From JAHEEL01 sp963700375 (GTDB taxonomy: Bacteria; Actinomycetota; Acidimicrobiia; Spongiisociales; UBA5794), in NCBI GenBank assembly GCA_963700375.1, contig CAVOXF010000003.1:310001-374000 (forward strand): a DNA stretch of 64,000 bases. Reading direction: 5' to 3'. A program made the position numbers and the translations under genes. Of the stretch, positions 1 through 7,375 are shown piece by piece; within the stretch, counting starts at the first letter, position 1; each line of letters begins with the position of its first letter. Under the pieces are notes generated by a model. The model did no database searches. It was not told where the DNA came from and saw only the letters and a program-made list of their open reading frames with translations.

Positions 1-485
1 CGCTTCTTCGGATCGGTGTTCCTGGCCTGGAATCTCCGCTCCTGCTCGTCGTCGCTGGTGTGCAGCCAGTACTTGATCAGGGTGATGCCGTCGTCGACGA
101 GGGTCTCCTCGAACGACGGGCAGAGCGCAAGGAAGCGTTCATATTGCTCGTCGGTGCAGAACCCCATGACCTTCTCGACGTTCAGGCGGTTGTACCAGGA
201 GCGGTCGAACAGGACCATCTCGCCGGCCGCGGGGAGGTGCGGCACATACCGCTGAAGGAACCACTCGGATTTCTGCCGGTCGGTCGGCGCTGGAAGCGCG
301 ACCGTCCGTACCACACGAGGGTTGAGGCGGCGCGTGATCGTCTTGATCGTCCCGCCCTTGCCCGCTGCATCGCGGCCTTCGAAGATCACGACGACGCGGA
401 GACCCTTCTCCATGATCCACGCCTGGAGTTTGGCGAGTTCGACCTCGAGATCAGCGAGCTGCTCGTTGTAGTCCTTGGTCTTCAT
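1..485 (-). CDS. ppk2: Polyphosphate kinase 2 (PPK2) family, 3' end cut by window edge
   Basis: Transfers phosphate between polyphosphate and nucleotides in the cytoplasm. The reverse strand encodes a Walker A loop EGRDAAGKGG about 36 residues from the start, then LNPRVVRTVALPAPT, LFDRSWYNR, VMGFCT and IKYWLHTSDDEQERRF, all hallmarks of the PPK2 family. The C-terminal part lies outside the window. The start is uncertain: ATG at 485 gives MKTKDYNEQLADLE, which matches the usual family N-terminus, while ATG at 530 adds 15 residues that look non-coding. Neither has a clear ribosome binding site. Polyphosphate metabolism fits the stress theme of the downstream WhiB and DosR/S region. Family confident; ADP or GDP preference cannot be read. 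Confidence 0.9.
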   Translation of the reverse strand, partial: MKTKDYNEQLADLEVELAKLQAWIMEKGLRVVVIFEGRDAAGKGGTIKTITRRLNPRVVRTVALPAPTDRQKSEWFLQRYVPHLPAAGEMVLFDRSWYNRLNVEKVMGFCTDEQYERFLALCPSFEETLVDDGITLIKYWLHTSDDEQERRFQARNTDPKK

Positions 486-565
486 CCAAGGAATCGTAGC
501 CCCCGCACCGCGGCCCATACGCAACGACATGGGCGGGCGCGAGGGTCTCGAAGGGGGGAGGAGGG

Positions 566-1162
566 TTAGGGCACATCCTCTCCAATCCACCGGATCTGGT
601 GAATCAGCCATGTCCCGTTGTCGTGGGTGAGCGTGGTGATATCGAATCCGTGCACGCCGGGATTCCCCTCCCAGGTGGCGATGCCAGGTTCAGCGACAAT
701 GTATGTGTCATCTCCGCTGGTTGCGACGATTGGGCCGGTCGCTTCGAGCTGGAAGCCCAAACTCTCGTAGTAGGAGTCGATGTACTCCATGTAGGCGTCG
801 ACTTCCGTCACGTCCCCGTACGACTGGAAGGTGAAGTCGTCGGTCAGGTACTGCCGCATTTGTTCGGTGTCGTAGTTGGCAAGTGCAGCGTTGGCCCGAT
901 AGAGGACCGCCACGGCCTCGCCAGGCAGCGTGACGTCTTGCGCTGCGATCGGTGTCACTTGTGCCGCATCGAGTTCGGCGATGACGGCGGCGACCTGCGC
1001 GTCGGCCTGTGTGAGTTCCTGATTTGCCTCAGCGAGTTGCTGTTGTGTGTCGGCCAGTTGTTGTTCGAGCGTCTGGTATTCGTCGGATGCGGTCGGATCG
1101 GTTGAGCATGATGTGATCAGACCGATGATCAGCAGCGAAACTGGAATGAGTCTGAGCTTCAT
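566..1162 (-). CDS. Lipoprotein with coiled coil and SnoaL-like/NTF2-fold domain
   Basis: A 198-residue predicted lipoprotein. Residues 1-18 form a signal peptide ending in a lipobox (LITSC, Cys19). A Gln/Glu-rich heptad-like segment (about 28-62) suggests a short coiled coil. The C-terminal two thirds (LYRANAALANYDTEQMRQYLTDDF, a Tyr-rich helix, then GTWLIHQIRW at the end) resembles the SnoaL/NTF2-like fold used for small-ligand binding or as a scaffold. Start chosen at ATG 1162, with AAAGGA upstream; longer versions extend into the upstream gene. It follows the propeller protein by 26 nt on the same strand and may belong to the same sigma-factor operon. The substrate is unknown. Confidence 0.75.
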   Translation of the reverse strand: MKLRLIPVSLLIIGLITSCSTDPTASDEYQTLEQQLADTQQQLAEANQELTQADAQVAAVIAELDAAQVTPIAAQDVTLPGEAVAVLYRANAALANYDTEQMRQYLTDDFTFQSYGDVTEVDAYMEYIDSYYESLGFQLEATGPIVATSGDDTYIVAEPGIATWEGNPGVHGFDITTLTHDNGTWLIHQIRWIGEDVP

Positions 1163-1188
1163 CTCGTGTCCTTTCTCCTGTTTCCTTG

Positions 1189-2916
1189 CTAGCCGGTGAC
1201 TCTGACGGGGAGTAGGGCTGTTCCCGCCCATGACCCCCCAGCTGCGTTGGCGGCGATCACGAGTCCTCCTTCTGCGATGATCTCGTCGGTCAGTGTGACG
1301 GTCACCACGATCGGGTAGGTGACCGTTTCGGACACGTTGGATACGAGGGGGACACACAGTTCGTCGAGGATGTCGGTTGAGAGATCTGGTTCCACGTTGC
1401 CGCCGAGGCCTGGACATGCCCACGGAAGGGTCCATGCCTCGCTTTGCCAGACATACACTTCGACGTCGTAATCGCCAGGAACTGATGGGAGTGTCGAAGG
1501 GCTCAGTGCAATCTCGATTCCGAAGGTTTCAGGGTGAACCCAGGAATCGTCGATCTCTTCTTCGTAGGTCATCTCACCGGTTCGTTCAAGCAGCTGGGTC
1601 CATTCGCCGGTGTCGAAGTCAACGGCCCAGATGTCGTTGACTGTGTGATACCTCGCTCCATTGAACCCGTCACCGTATCCGTAGATGAGGACGACCCGGT
1701 CGTTGATCGGTTCGCCGACGATTGCGGCGAGGAGTCCGGCTCCGTTTCCGGTTGCTCGCGGGCGGTCTGCGAGGCTCAGGCAATCCCACTCCAGTGACTC
1801 GGGATTCAGTCGGCAGAAGGGGCCGTCGAGCACGTAGACCGTGTCGGTGTTGGTCGCGAAGTTGAGGCGACCGAACCCTGCGAACATGTCGTCGAACGGG
1901 GCAGCGAGTTCTGCGGTAGCGCCGGTTCGGGGGTTGACGGTCATTCCCCGGTCGTCGTCGACGTTGAGGAACACGAACCGGTCAGTCGCGGGCAGATATC
2001 CAACGAGGTAGGACGGGTACTCCTTGTCCTCGATACCGCCGAGCGGGGTCCACGTGTCGGTCTCGACGTCGTAGGCGACGAGACCCGACGATGCGGTCTG
2101 GACCACGACAAGACCCGACACAGGGTCGTAGCCAGCGCCGGACCCCGGCATGCCCGTGTCGTATTCATCGGGTTGGGGTCGGCTTGTCCAGCTATTCGAT
2201 TCAGCGTCGTAGACGGCCAGGATGCCTCCCAGGAAGCTGATCGTCAGATCGGAGTCGACGTCGTAGACGAGCTGACCCGACCAGCCACCCTCAAACAGGC
2301 CGGGAGTGTCAAAGCTCGGGTTCATCGCCTGCCATGTATTTGTGCACACGTCGAACGTCCACGTCTCACCGACCTCGTCGACGAAGACGAGCCTCCCGGC
2401 ATGCTGGTCGAAGACGGCAGCCTGGTTGCTCCACGACGCTCCCCACGGCCGGGACTGACCTACCGAACCGAGCACATCGGGGGTCGCGCCCTCAGGACAC
2501 GTAGCCGCAGGTGGCGCAGCCGCCGCTTTCGTTGTGGCCAGGATCGGGTCCCACAAACCCGGGACAACTCCATCGATCATCGGGGCGATTGTCGTCGGTG
2601 TCTCCATCACGGTCGTCGTCGGGGCAACCGTCGTGGTGGCAACTGCCTTCTCCAACACCGTGGTTGGCGTAGGTTCGTCGACGATGTCGAAGGAATCGCC
2701 ACCGCGGAGCATCAACAGCGACACTCCGACGACGGCGATGACCGCCACCGCCGTGCCGACCGCGATCAGGGGACCACGCCACACCGGTGATGAACCGGTC
2801 TGCCGCCGCGTTTCGGAGTGCGGAGTTCCAACAAGGTCGGTGATCGGCGGTGGAACAAGATCGCCTAGTGCTTCTCTCACGCCTTGGGCCGCATCGGTGA
2901 GTCGTCGTTCAAGCAT
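1189..2916 (-). CDS. Membrane protein with extracellular beta-propeller, putative anti-sigma partner
   Basis: 575 residues. A short cytoplasmic N-terminus (about 47 residues) is followed by one membrane helix (PLIAVGTAVAVIAVVGVSLLML), a Thr/Pro linker and a large exported region with repeating blades of the type ETWTFDVCTNTWQ, DTWTPLGG and GEWTQL. These look like Kelch or galactose-oxidase propeller repeats. Start taken at ATG 2916 because GGGGAGGAGG lies six bases upstream and the start overlaps the sigma-factor stop by 8 nt. The overlap with an ECF sigma gene and the one-helix topology suggest a membrane anti-sigma factor with an outer sensor. The N-terminus has no HxxxCxxC zinc motif, so anti-sigma activity is inferred from context only. 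Confidence 0.75.
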   Translation of the reverse strand: MLERRLTDAAQGVREALGDLVPPPITDLVGTPHSETRRQTGSSPVWRGPLIAVGTAVAVIAVVGVSLLMLRGGDSFDIVDEPTPTTVLEKAVATTTVAPTTTVMETPTTIAPMIDGVVPGLWDPILATTKAAAAPPAATCPEGATPDVLGSVGQSRPWGASWSNQAAVFDQHAGRLVFVDEVGETWTFDVCTNTWQAMNPSFDTPGLFEGGWSGQLVYDVDSDLTISFLGGILAVYDAESNSWTSRPQPDEYDTGMPGSGAGYDPVSGLVVVQTASSGLVAYDVETDTWTPLGGIEDKEYPSYLVGYLPATDRFVFLNVDDDRGMTVNPRTGATAELAAPFDDMFAGFGRLNFATNTDTVYVLDGPFCRLNPESLEWDCLSLADRPRATGNGAGLLAAIVGEPINDRVVLIYGYGDGFNGARYHTVNDIWAVDFDTGEWTQLLERTGEMTYEEEIDDSWVHPETFGIEIALSPSTLPSVPGDYDVEVYVWQSEAWTLPWACPGLGGNVEPDLSTDILDELCVPLVSNVSETVTYPIVVTVTLTDEIIAEGGLVIAANAAGGSWAGTALLPVRVTG

Positions 2917-3439
2917 CAGCGTCCTCCTCCCCAAGTCGTGTAGCCAGCGCCTTCCTGCCTCGCTTCAGATGCGTCCGAACCGTCTCGTGGGAGCACCCGA
3001 TCACCCGGCTCGCCTCCGGGACCGTCATGCCATCGAAATACACCAACGCAATGACCTGACCCTGACGCTTCGGAAGCGCCCGAACCGCCGCCCACACCTC
3101 AGCCGAACGAGCATCGACCGCCAGGTCCGGTGACGCCCCGGGGGAGACCATCCGCGCAAACGCTCGCCGCTCAACCCCGCGCCGCCGCAAACGGGACACC
3201 GATTGGTTCACCACCACTCGACGCACCCACGCTCCCGGCCGATCCAAAGCCCCTACCCGGTCCCAATTCCGGCACGCCGCGGCGAATCCCTCCTGTGCCA
3301 ACTCCTCGGCAACCCACCGATCACCGGTCAACACGAACCCGAGACCAACCACATCCCGCCACTCGCGGCGATAGAACTCAGCAAACGAATCCGAAACCAC
3401 ACCCAGAGAACCCGGCCGATACTGTCGCATCACATCCAT
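2909..3439 (-). CDS. ECF-type RNA polymerase sigma factor (SigE-like family)
   Basis: 176 residues. Region 2 is recognisable as FAEFYRREWRDVVGLGFVLTGDRWVAEELAQEGF, with the usual DxAxAEDLVQEAF-like end. Region 4 contains LPKRQGQVIALVYFDGMTVPEASRVIGCSHETVRTHLKRG, the helix-turn-helix that reads the -35 element. There is no sigma region 1 or 3, as expected of ECF factors. Start ATG 3439 has AGGAGG nine bases upstream. The stop overlaps the start of the membrane propeller protein, so the two are very likely translated together. The target promoters cannot be deduced here. Confidence 0.9.
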   Translation of the reverse strand: MDVMRQYRPGSLGVVSDSFAEFYRREWRDVVGLGFVLTGDRWVAEELAQEGFAAACRNWDRVGALDRPGAWVRRVVVNQSVSRLRRRGVERRAFARMVSPGASPDLAVDARSAEVWAAVRALPKRQGQVIALVYFDGMTVPEASRVIGCSHETVRTHLKRGRKALATRLGEEDADA

Positions 3440-3763
3440 AGCCCCGATCCTCCTGAACGTAACTCGCTCAACCACCCCCAGAAGGGGGACAAAGACCTTT
3501 GCGGCAACGGAAGCAGCTCGACCCGTGCAAAGAAGCCGACACCTACCACCCACCTGGATTCGGCACCATGGGCGATTCGATCAGACTCTCGTGCCTTGAG
3601 CTGGCGGGCCGTATGGGTGATCTGCACAGAGCATCCATGCCGCCGACCCGGGCTGCCGATGTGTGTGGGTCGAACGGCCCTTGCGTCAGGATCGTCGCGC
3701 CGATCACAATGATCGGTGGGGGAGCACATCAGAACCCCCGAGGACGCAGCCAGGGGAAGCTTG
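3440..3763. other. Gene-free interval between divergent sigma and nitroreductase genes
   Basis: 324 nt with no convincing coding sequence. It must hold promoters for both flanking genes. It contains a small hairpin (CCCCC AGAA GGGGG, 3475-3488) in the leader of the sigma gene and a perfect inverted repeat at 3699-3715 near the nitroreductase gene. Open frames crossing it have no family features and poor codon pattern. Confidence 0.6.
3699..3715. promoter_or_regulatory. Perfect inverted repeat upstream of nitroreductase gene
   Basis: CCGATCA and TGATCGG flank a 3-nt centre (CAA). The repeat ends 48 nt before the ATG at 3764, a normal operator position. The protein that might bind it is unknown. 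Confidence 0.4.
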
Positions 3764-4234
3764 ATGCGCGACGATCGCAGACGGAAGGCGAAGGTGCCGC
3801 CGCGGTGGTTTGTACGCCTGGCGTGGTCTATCCACCGCGGCTTGTATCGCGTCACCGGTGGCCGCTTCGGGTTGAGGCGTCCCAGGGGAACGCGCTACGG
3901 CATGATGAGGCTCACCACCATCGGGCGCCGCAGTGGCCAGGAGCGGAGCGTGATCCTCGCCTATTTCGAGAACGGGTCGAACCTGGTCACCATGGCGATG
4001 AATGGCTGGGTCGATGATGAGCCGGCCTGGTGGCTCAACCTCCAGGCGCATCCCAAGGCGAGCGTCGATCTCGCCGACGGTCAACGTACCGTCGAGGGGC
4101 GAGCGGCCACAGGTGACGAACGATCGCGACTGTGGGATCGGTGGCGCGAGATCGACGGAAACCTGGACGCCTACGCGTCGCTCCGATCCGGCGAGACTGC
4201 CGTTGTAGTCCTCGAGCCCTTGCCCGACCAGTGA
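3764..4234 (+). CDS. Deazaflavin (F420)-dependent nitroreductase-family protein (DUF385/DDN-like)
   Basis: 156 residues. The pattern MRLTTIGRRSGQERSVILAYFENGSNLVTMAMNGWVDDEPAWWLNLQAHPKASVDL is typical of the DDN/DUF385 split-barrel family: TxGRRSGxxR, then the N(G)WxxxPxWxxNLxAxP block that contacts the cofactor. Members reduce quinones, nitroaromatics or other electrophiles with reduced F420. Start ATG 3764 is preferred because AGGGGA lies seven bases upstream; an in-frame GTG at 3716 would add 16 residues. The gene is a single transcription unit facing WhiB. Binding of F420 rather than FMN is inferred from family. Confidence 0.85.
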   Translation: MRDDRRRKAKVPPRWFVRLAWSIHRGLYRVTGGRFGLRRPRGTRYGMMRLTTIGRRSGQERSVILAYFENGSNLVTMAMNGWVDDEPAWWLNLQAHPKASVDLADGQRTVEGRAATGDERSRLWDRWREIDGNLDAYASLRSGETAVVVLEPLPDQ

Positions 4235-4340
4235 AGCACTGACCTCCCACGACCGGGGGTTCACCCTCAGAACCCTCCACCGCGGTTCAGTCTGGACCTG
4301 TTGGCCACTTTCACCGACAGATTGCCGCGGTGAGGATTCG

Positions 4341-4625
4341 CTACGAGGCCTTCCGCCTGGCGCGGTCTCGAGTGCGACGGCGGAGCCGTCGGCGCTCACC
4401 GGCGTCCATCCCGCCCCACACCCCTTCGGACTGCGCCGTCTCAAGCGCGAAGTTCAGGCACTCCTCCTGCACGGGGCACCCGGCGCAGATCGCCTTCGCC
4501 TTCTGTGACGCGCCGGGCACGTCGCTCGGCGGGAAGAACACTTCAGCGGCGTGGGAGGCACAGGCGGCGTCCTCGTACCACGCTTCTTCGGAATCGAAAT
4601 ACAGCTCACCAACTAGGGATGCCAT
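4341..4625 (-). CDS. WhiB-family iron-sulfur transcription factor
   Basis: 94 residues with the four conserved cysteines, C22, C47, C50 and C56 (ACA, then CAGCPVQEEC), which bind a [4Fe-4S] cluster. The GVWGG turn (68-72) and a basic C-terminal tail (RRRLRRRTRDRARRK) contact sigma-A and DNA. The order and spacing match WhiB1/WhiB2-type proteins; the exact paralogue is not assigned. Start ATG 4625 has GGAG seven bases upstream. Longer frames enter the CBS gene and are not supported. Wbl clusters respond to O2, NO and redox state, which suits the adjacent DosR/S-like pair. Confidence 0.95.
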   Translation of the reverse strand: MASLVGELYFDSEEAWYEDAACASHAAEVFFPPSDVPGASQKAKAICAGCPVQEECLNFALETAQSEGVWGGMDAGERRRLRRRTRDRARRKAS

Positions 4626-4673
4626 CTCGTCGCTCCACCGCTCGGCTTGCGGGGAGAAACGTCGGAAGTGGCA

Positions 4674-4687
4674 GGATTGTTCCCGAA
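4674..4687 (-). promoter_or_regulatory. Possible DosR-type half-site upstream of whiB-like gene
   Basis: On the reverse strand this reads TTCGGGAACAATCC. Its first seven bases match the left half of the known mycobacterial DosR box (TTSGGGAC...), about 50 nt upstream of the WhiB start. The right half is not conserved, so this is weak. Confidence 0.25.
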
Positions 4688-4710
4688 CCGACGGCCAGGC
4701 GAGTCGGCTT

Positions 4711-5367
4711 CTACGGCGTTGGGCCGGCCGCGACGTCATCGAACGACCACGCAAGATCGCTCTCACAGCGAACGACACCCTCGATACGTCCGACCAGTTC
4801 CTCGAGCAGCCGGGCGTCGGAGCGATTAGGAACGTGCCCGGAGAGCTCCACAACGCCGTCGGTCACGTGAACCGACACGTCGCGTGACTCGAGCATGAGG
4901 ATCCGGCGGATCACTCCCCGCTCGACGTCGTCGGCGATCGCCTCATCGTCCCGCGCGAAGGCCACGAGGATGTCAGCCCGACTCACGATCCCTTCGAGGC
5001 GGCCGTCCGGATCCAGAACCGGCAGGCGCTTCACCTTGCGGTCGGCCATCAGGCGGGCTGCAGCGGCAACGGTGGTGTTGCGGTCGACGAAGACCGGGTA
5101 GCGCGTCATGGCGGCGTCGACGGTCGATGGAACCTTCATCTTCTTCTCCCCGAAGACGGTGTCGAACAGGCGCTGCCGGCCCTTGGCACGACCTGCTTCG
5201 GTCTCGATGAAGTCCGCTTCGGTGATGATGCCGACAAGCGAGTCGTCCGAGTCGATCACGGGGAGTCCGGATACTCCGGCCTTGATCATGACCCGCGCCG
5301 CCTTCTTGAGCGACCACTCCGGTCGGGCCACAATCACATCGGCCGTCATGACGTCAACAACTCTCAT
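4711..5367 (-). CDS. Two-CBS-domain protein with C-terminal BON domain
   Basis: 218 residues. CBS1 (about 1-60: VVDVMTADVIVARPEWSL...GLPVIDSDDSLVGIITEADF) and CBS2 (about 82-142: AAMTRYPVFVDRNTTVAAAARLM...RLPVLDPDGRLEGIVSRADIL) form a Bateman module that usually binds adenine nucleotides. Residues about 150-212 (VIRRILMLESRDVSVHVTDGVVELSGHV...) are a BON domain. Start ATG 5367 matches the family N-terminus; a TTG at 5388 is possible. The gene lies 39 nt downstream of the response regulator on the same strand. CBS proteins such as Hrp1 are classic DosR targets in mycobacteria, so control by the neighbouring regulator is a reasonable inference. Confidence 0.9.
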   Translation of the reverse strand: MRVVDVMTADVIVARPEWSLKKAARVMIKAGVSGLPVIDSDDSLVGIITEADFIETEAGRAKGRQRLFDTVFGEKKMKVPSTVDAAMTRYPVFVDRNTTVAAAARLMADRKVKRLPVLDPDGRLEGIVSRADILVAFARDDEAIADDVERGVIRRILMLESRDVSVHVTDGVVELSGHVPNRSDARLLEELVGRIEGVVRCESDLAWSFDDVAAGPTP

Positions 5368-5406
5368 CTCACGCCCCCGAGGCTCCAATCTCGAAGGGGT
5401 GGGCGG

Positions 5407-6120
5407 TCATTGCGTCCACTCCTCCGGTGGGTACTGGTGTTCGTGCTTCGTGGCAACGCGCGCGGCGTATGCGGCCGCCTCGCTCCGCCGAGACATCTCC
5501 ATCTTGGCGAGAAGATTCGACACGTAGTTCTTGACGGTCTTCTCCGCGAGGAACATCTCCTCAGCGATCTGACGATTGGTCATGCCGTCGGCGATCAGGT
5601 CGAGGATCCGCCGCTCCTGGGGCGACAATCTTCGGATCAACGGATCATCCACCGTGTGCCCGCGCAGGCGATCGAAGAGCGGCTCAGCCATTGCGGGATC
5701 GAGCAACGTCTCGCCGGCACCCACTCGCCGGATGCTGTCGATCAACGCTTCTGCATCGATCCGCTTCAGGACATAGCCGGCGGCACCGCCCATGATCGCC
5801 GACATCAGCGCCTCCTCGTCTGCGAACGACGTGAGGATCAGCACCCCGACATCCGGCCACCGATCAACGATCTCCCGACAGGCTTCGACTCCCGAGCCGT
5901 CCGGGAGGCGCACATCCATGACCACGACATCGGGGACGTCATAGCCAACGCGCCGCACACCCTCTTTCGCCGTTCCCGCCTCGCCGACGACCGAGAGGTC
6001 GTCGTACGAATCAATGAGCGATCGGAGGCCGCGCCGAACGACTTCATGGTCATCGACGAGCACAACGCGGAGCGAACCCGCCGGCTTCTTCTTTCGTGGC
6101 ACACCTGCAAGGTACTGCAT
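5407..6120 (-). CDS. devR: DosR/DevR-like response regulator (NarL/LuxR family)
   Basis: 237 residues. The receiver domain (about 17-130) contains VDDHE, phospho-acceptor Asp69 in VVVMDVRLPDG, and LTS plus LKR as the conserved Thr/Ser and Lys. A LuxR-type HTH follows (about 168-230): LSPQERRILDLIADGMTNRQIAEEMFLAEKTVKNYVSNLLAKM. The recognition helix TVKNYV and the RLPDG segment closely resemble mycobacterial DosR. Start ATG 6120 lies 56 nt from a divergent GAF histidine kinase, its likely partner. Together they probably sense oxygen or redox gases. Orthology to DosR is judged by eye. Confidence 0.9.
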   Translation of the reverse strand: MQYLAGVPRKKKPAGSLRVVLVDDHEVVRRGLRSLIDSYDDLSVVGEAGTAKEGVRRVGYDVPDVVVMDVRLPDGSGVEACREIVDRWPDVGVLILTSFADEEALMSAIMGGAAGYVLKRIDAEALIDSIRRVGAGETLLDPAMAEPLFDRLRGHTVDDPLIRRLSPQERRILDLIADGMTNRQIAEEMFLAEKTVKNYVSNLLAKMEMSRRSEAAAYAARVATKHEHQYPPEEWTQ

Positions 6121-6152
6121 TCACGGGCTTGACGCGGCACAGAGTGACTCCG

Positions 6153-6160
6153 TTTGGGAC
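6153..6160 (+). promoter_or_regulatory. DosR-type half-site in the devR/devS intergenic region
   Basis: TTTGGGAC lies in the 56-nt space between the divergent regulator and kinase genes and resembles the left half of the mycobacterial DosR box. No good right half follows. An autoregulatory site would be expected here. Confidence 0.25.
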
Positions 6161-6176
6161 CGAGTAGCCTTCTCCC

Positions 6177-7295
6177 GTGGTGTTGAGACAGTTCACTCCA
6201 GCACGGCTCCGCGACCTGGTCGAAGGGGCCGCAGCGGTAGCCGGTCAGACCGATCTCCAGGCGATCCTCGCAACAACCGTTGAGATCGCCATGGACCTCA
6301 CCGGCGCGCCGCATGGCGCTCTCGGCGTGGTCGGTCAGCACGGCGGCCTTGTCGACTTCGTACATGCCGGACTCGACCCCAGCGAGGCGGAGGCGATCGG
6401 TGGTCCACCCCAGGGACGCGGCGTGCTCGGTATCATCTCCCGTGAAGGCAAGACGGTCCGCCTCAACCACATCGCCGACCATCCAGACTCGGTCGGCATG
6501 CCGCCGAATCACCCGGAGATGGGCCCGTTCCTCGGAGTTCCCGTCCGTGCGGGACCGAATCTGTTCGGGAATCTCTACCTCACCGACAAGGAAGGCGGCT
6601 TCACAGAGGAAGACGAGGCGCTCGTAGAAGCGCTCGCGATGATCGCGGGGACCGCCATCCGCACCGTACGCCTCCAGCGAAGACTCCAGAGCCTGGCCGT
6701 CGCGGAGGATCGAGAACGCATCGCCCGCGACCTCCACGATGCCATCATTCAGAACCTCTTTGCGGTCGGTCTCTCGCTCCAACGACAGGCGCTCAAGGTC
6801 GCCGACCCGGAGGTGCGAAGAGCACTCGAACAGGACGTCGAGAGCCTCGACCAGACGATCACGTCACTTCGTGCCTTCATCTTCGACCTTGGCACACCCG
6901 GGAGCGACGAGCGAACGCTCCGATCCGAGATGCGAGAACTCGTCACGCGCCTGGCGGGGCCGCACGACACCGAAGTGCACGTCACGTACACCGGGACGTT
7001 GGAGACACTGCCACGCCGTGTTGTCGAAGACGCGCTGCAGCTCGTTCGCGAGTCCCTGAGCAACTCGCTGCGTCACTCGCAGGCGGACCGCGTCACGATA
7101 GAGATTCATGGCGGGGATGATCGACTCGCCCTCTTGATATCCGACAACGGCATCGGATTCGACCCCGCCTCGGTTGCGTGGGGCCTTGGGCTCACGAATC
7201 TGCGGGAGCGCGCGACGCGGGCCGGTGGCCAAATATCGATCGATTCGGAAGCGGAGACAGGCACAATCGTGCGCGCGGCACTGCCCCTTTCCTAG
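6177..7295 (+). CDS. devS: DosS/DevS-like sensor histidine kinase with a single GAF domain
   Basis: 372 residues. The GAF domain covers about 25-165, the HisKA_3 dimerisation helix about 175-240 with phospho-acceptor His187 (DRERIARDLHDAIIQ), and the HATPase_c domain about 270-370 (VRESLSNSLRHS, SDNGIGFDP, GLGLTNLRERA). The GAF part contains HPDSVGMPPNHPEMGPFLGVPV and GNLYLTDK. His112 and Tyr134 are 22 residues apart, the same spacing as the heme ligand His149 and distal Tyr171 of mycobacterial DosS. Heme binding is therefore plausible. DosS has two GAF domains; only one is present here. There is no membrane segment, so the protein should be cytosolic. GTG start at 6177, weak ribosome site. 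Confidence 0.9.
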   Translation: MVLRQFTPARLRDLVEGAAAVAGQTDLQAILATTVEIAMDLTGAPHGALGVVGQHGGLVDFVHAGLDPSEAEAIGGPPQGRGVLGIISREGKTVRLNHIADHPDSVGMPPNHPEMGPFLGVPVRAGPNLFGNLYLTDKEGGFTEEDEALVEALAMIAGTAIRTVRLQRRLQSLAVAEDRERIARDLHDAIIQNLFAVGLSLQRQALKVADPEVRRALEQDVESLDQTITSLRAFIFDLGTPGSDERTLRSEMRELVTRLAGPHDTEVHVTYTGTLETLPRRVVEDALQLVRESLSNSLRHSQADRVTIEIHGGDDRLALLISDNGIGFDPASVAWGLGLTNLRERATRAGGQISIDSEAETGTIVRAALPLS

Positions 7296-7303
7296 GCGTG
7301 AAC

Positions 7304-7340
7304 CGGGACTTTTGATACAAGACGCAGGGCACCACTAGAT
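7304..7340 (+). promoter_or_regulatory. Possible promoter and DosR-type half-site before the FHA gene
   Basis: TTGATA (7312-7317) and TAGATT (7336-7341) are 18 nt apart, a fair -35/-10 pair about 35 nt upstream of the FHA start. CGGGACTTTTG (7304-7314) just upstream matches the left half and centre of a DosR box. Both calls are tentative. Confidence 0.3.
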
Positions 7341-7375
7341 TTCAGCCCTCAGCACGCACGCGAAAATGGGGAATC

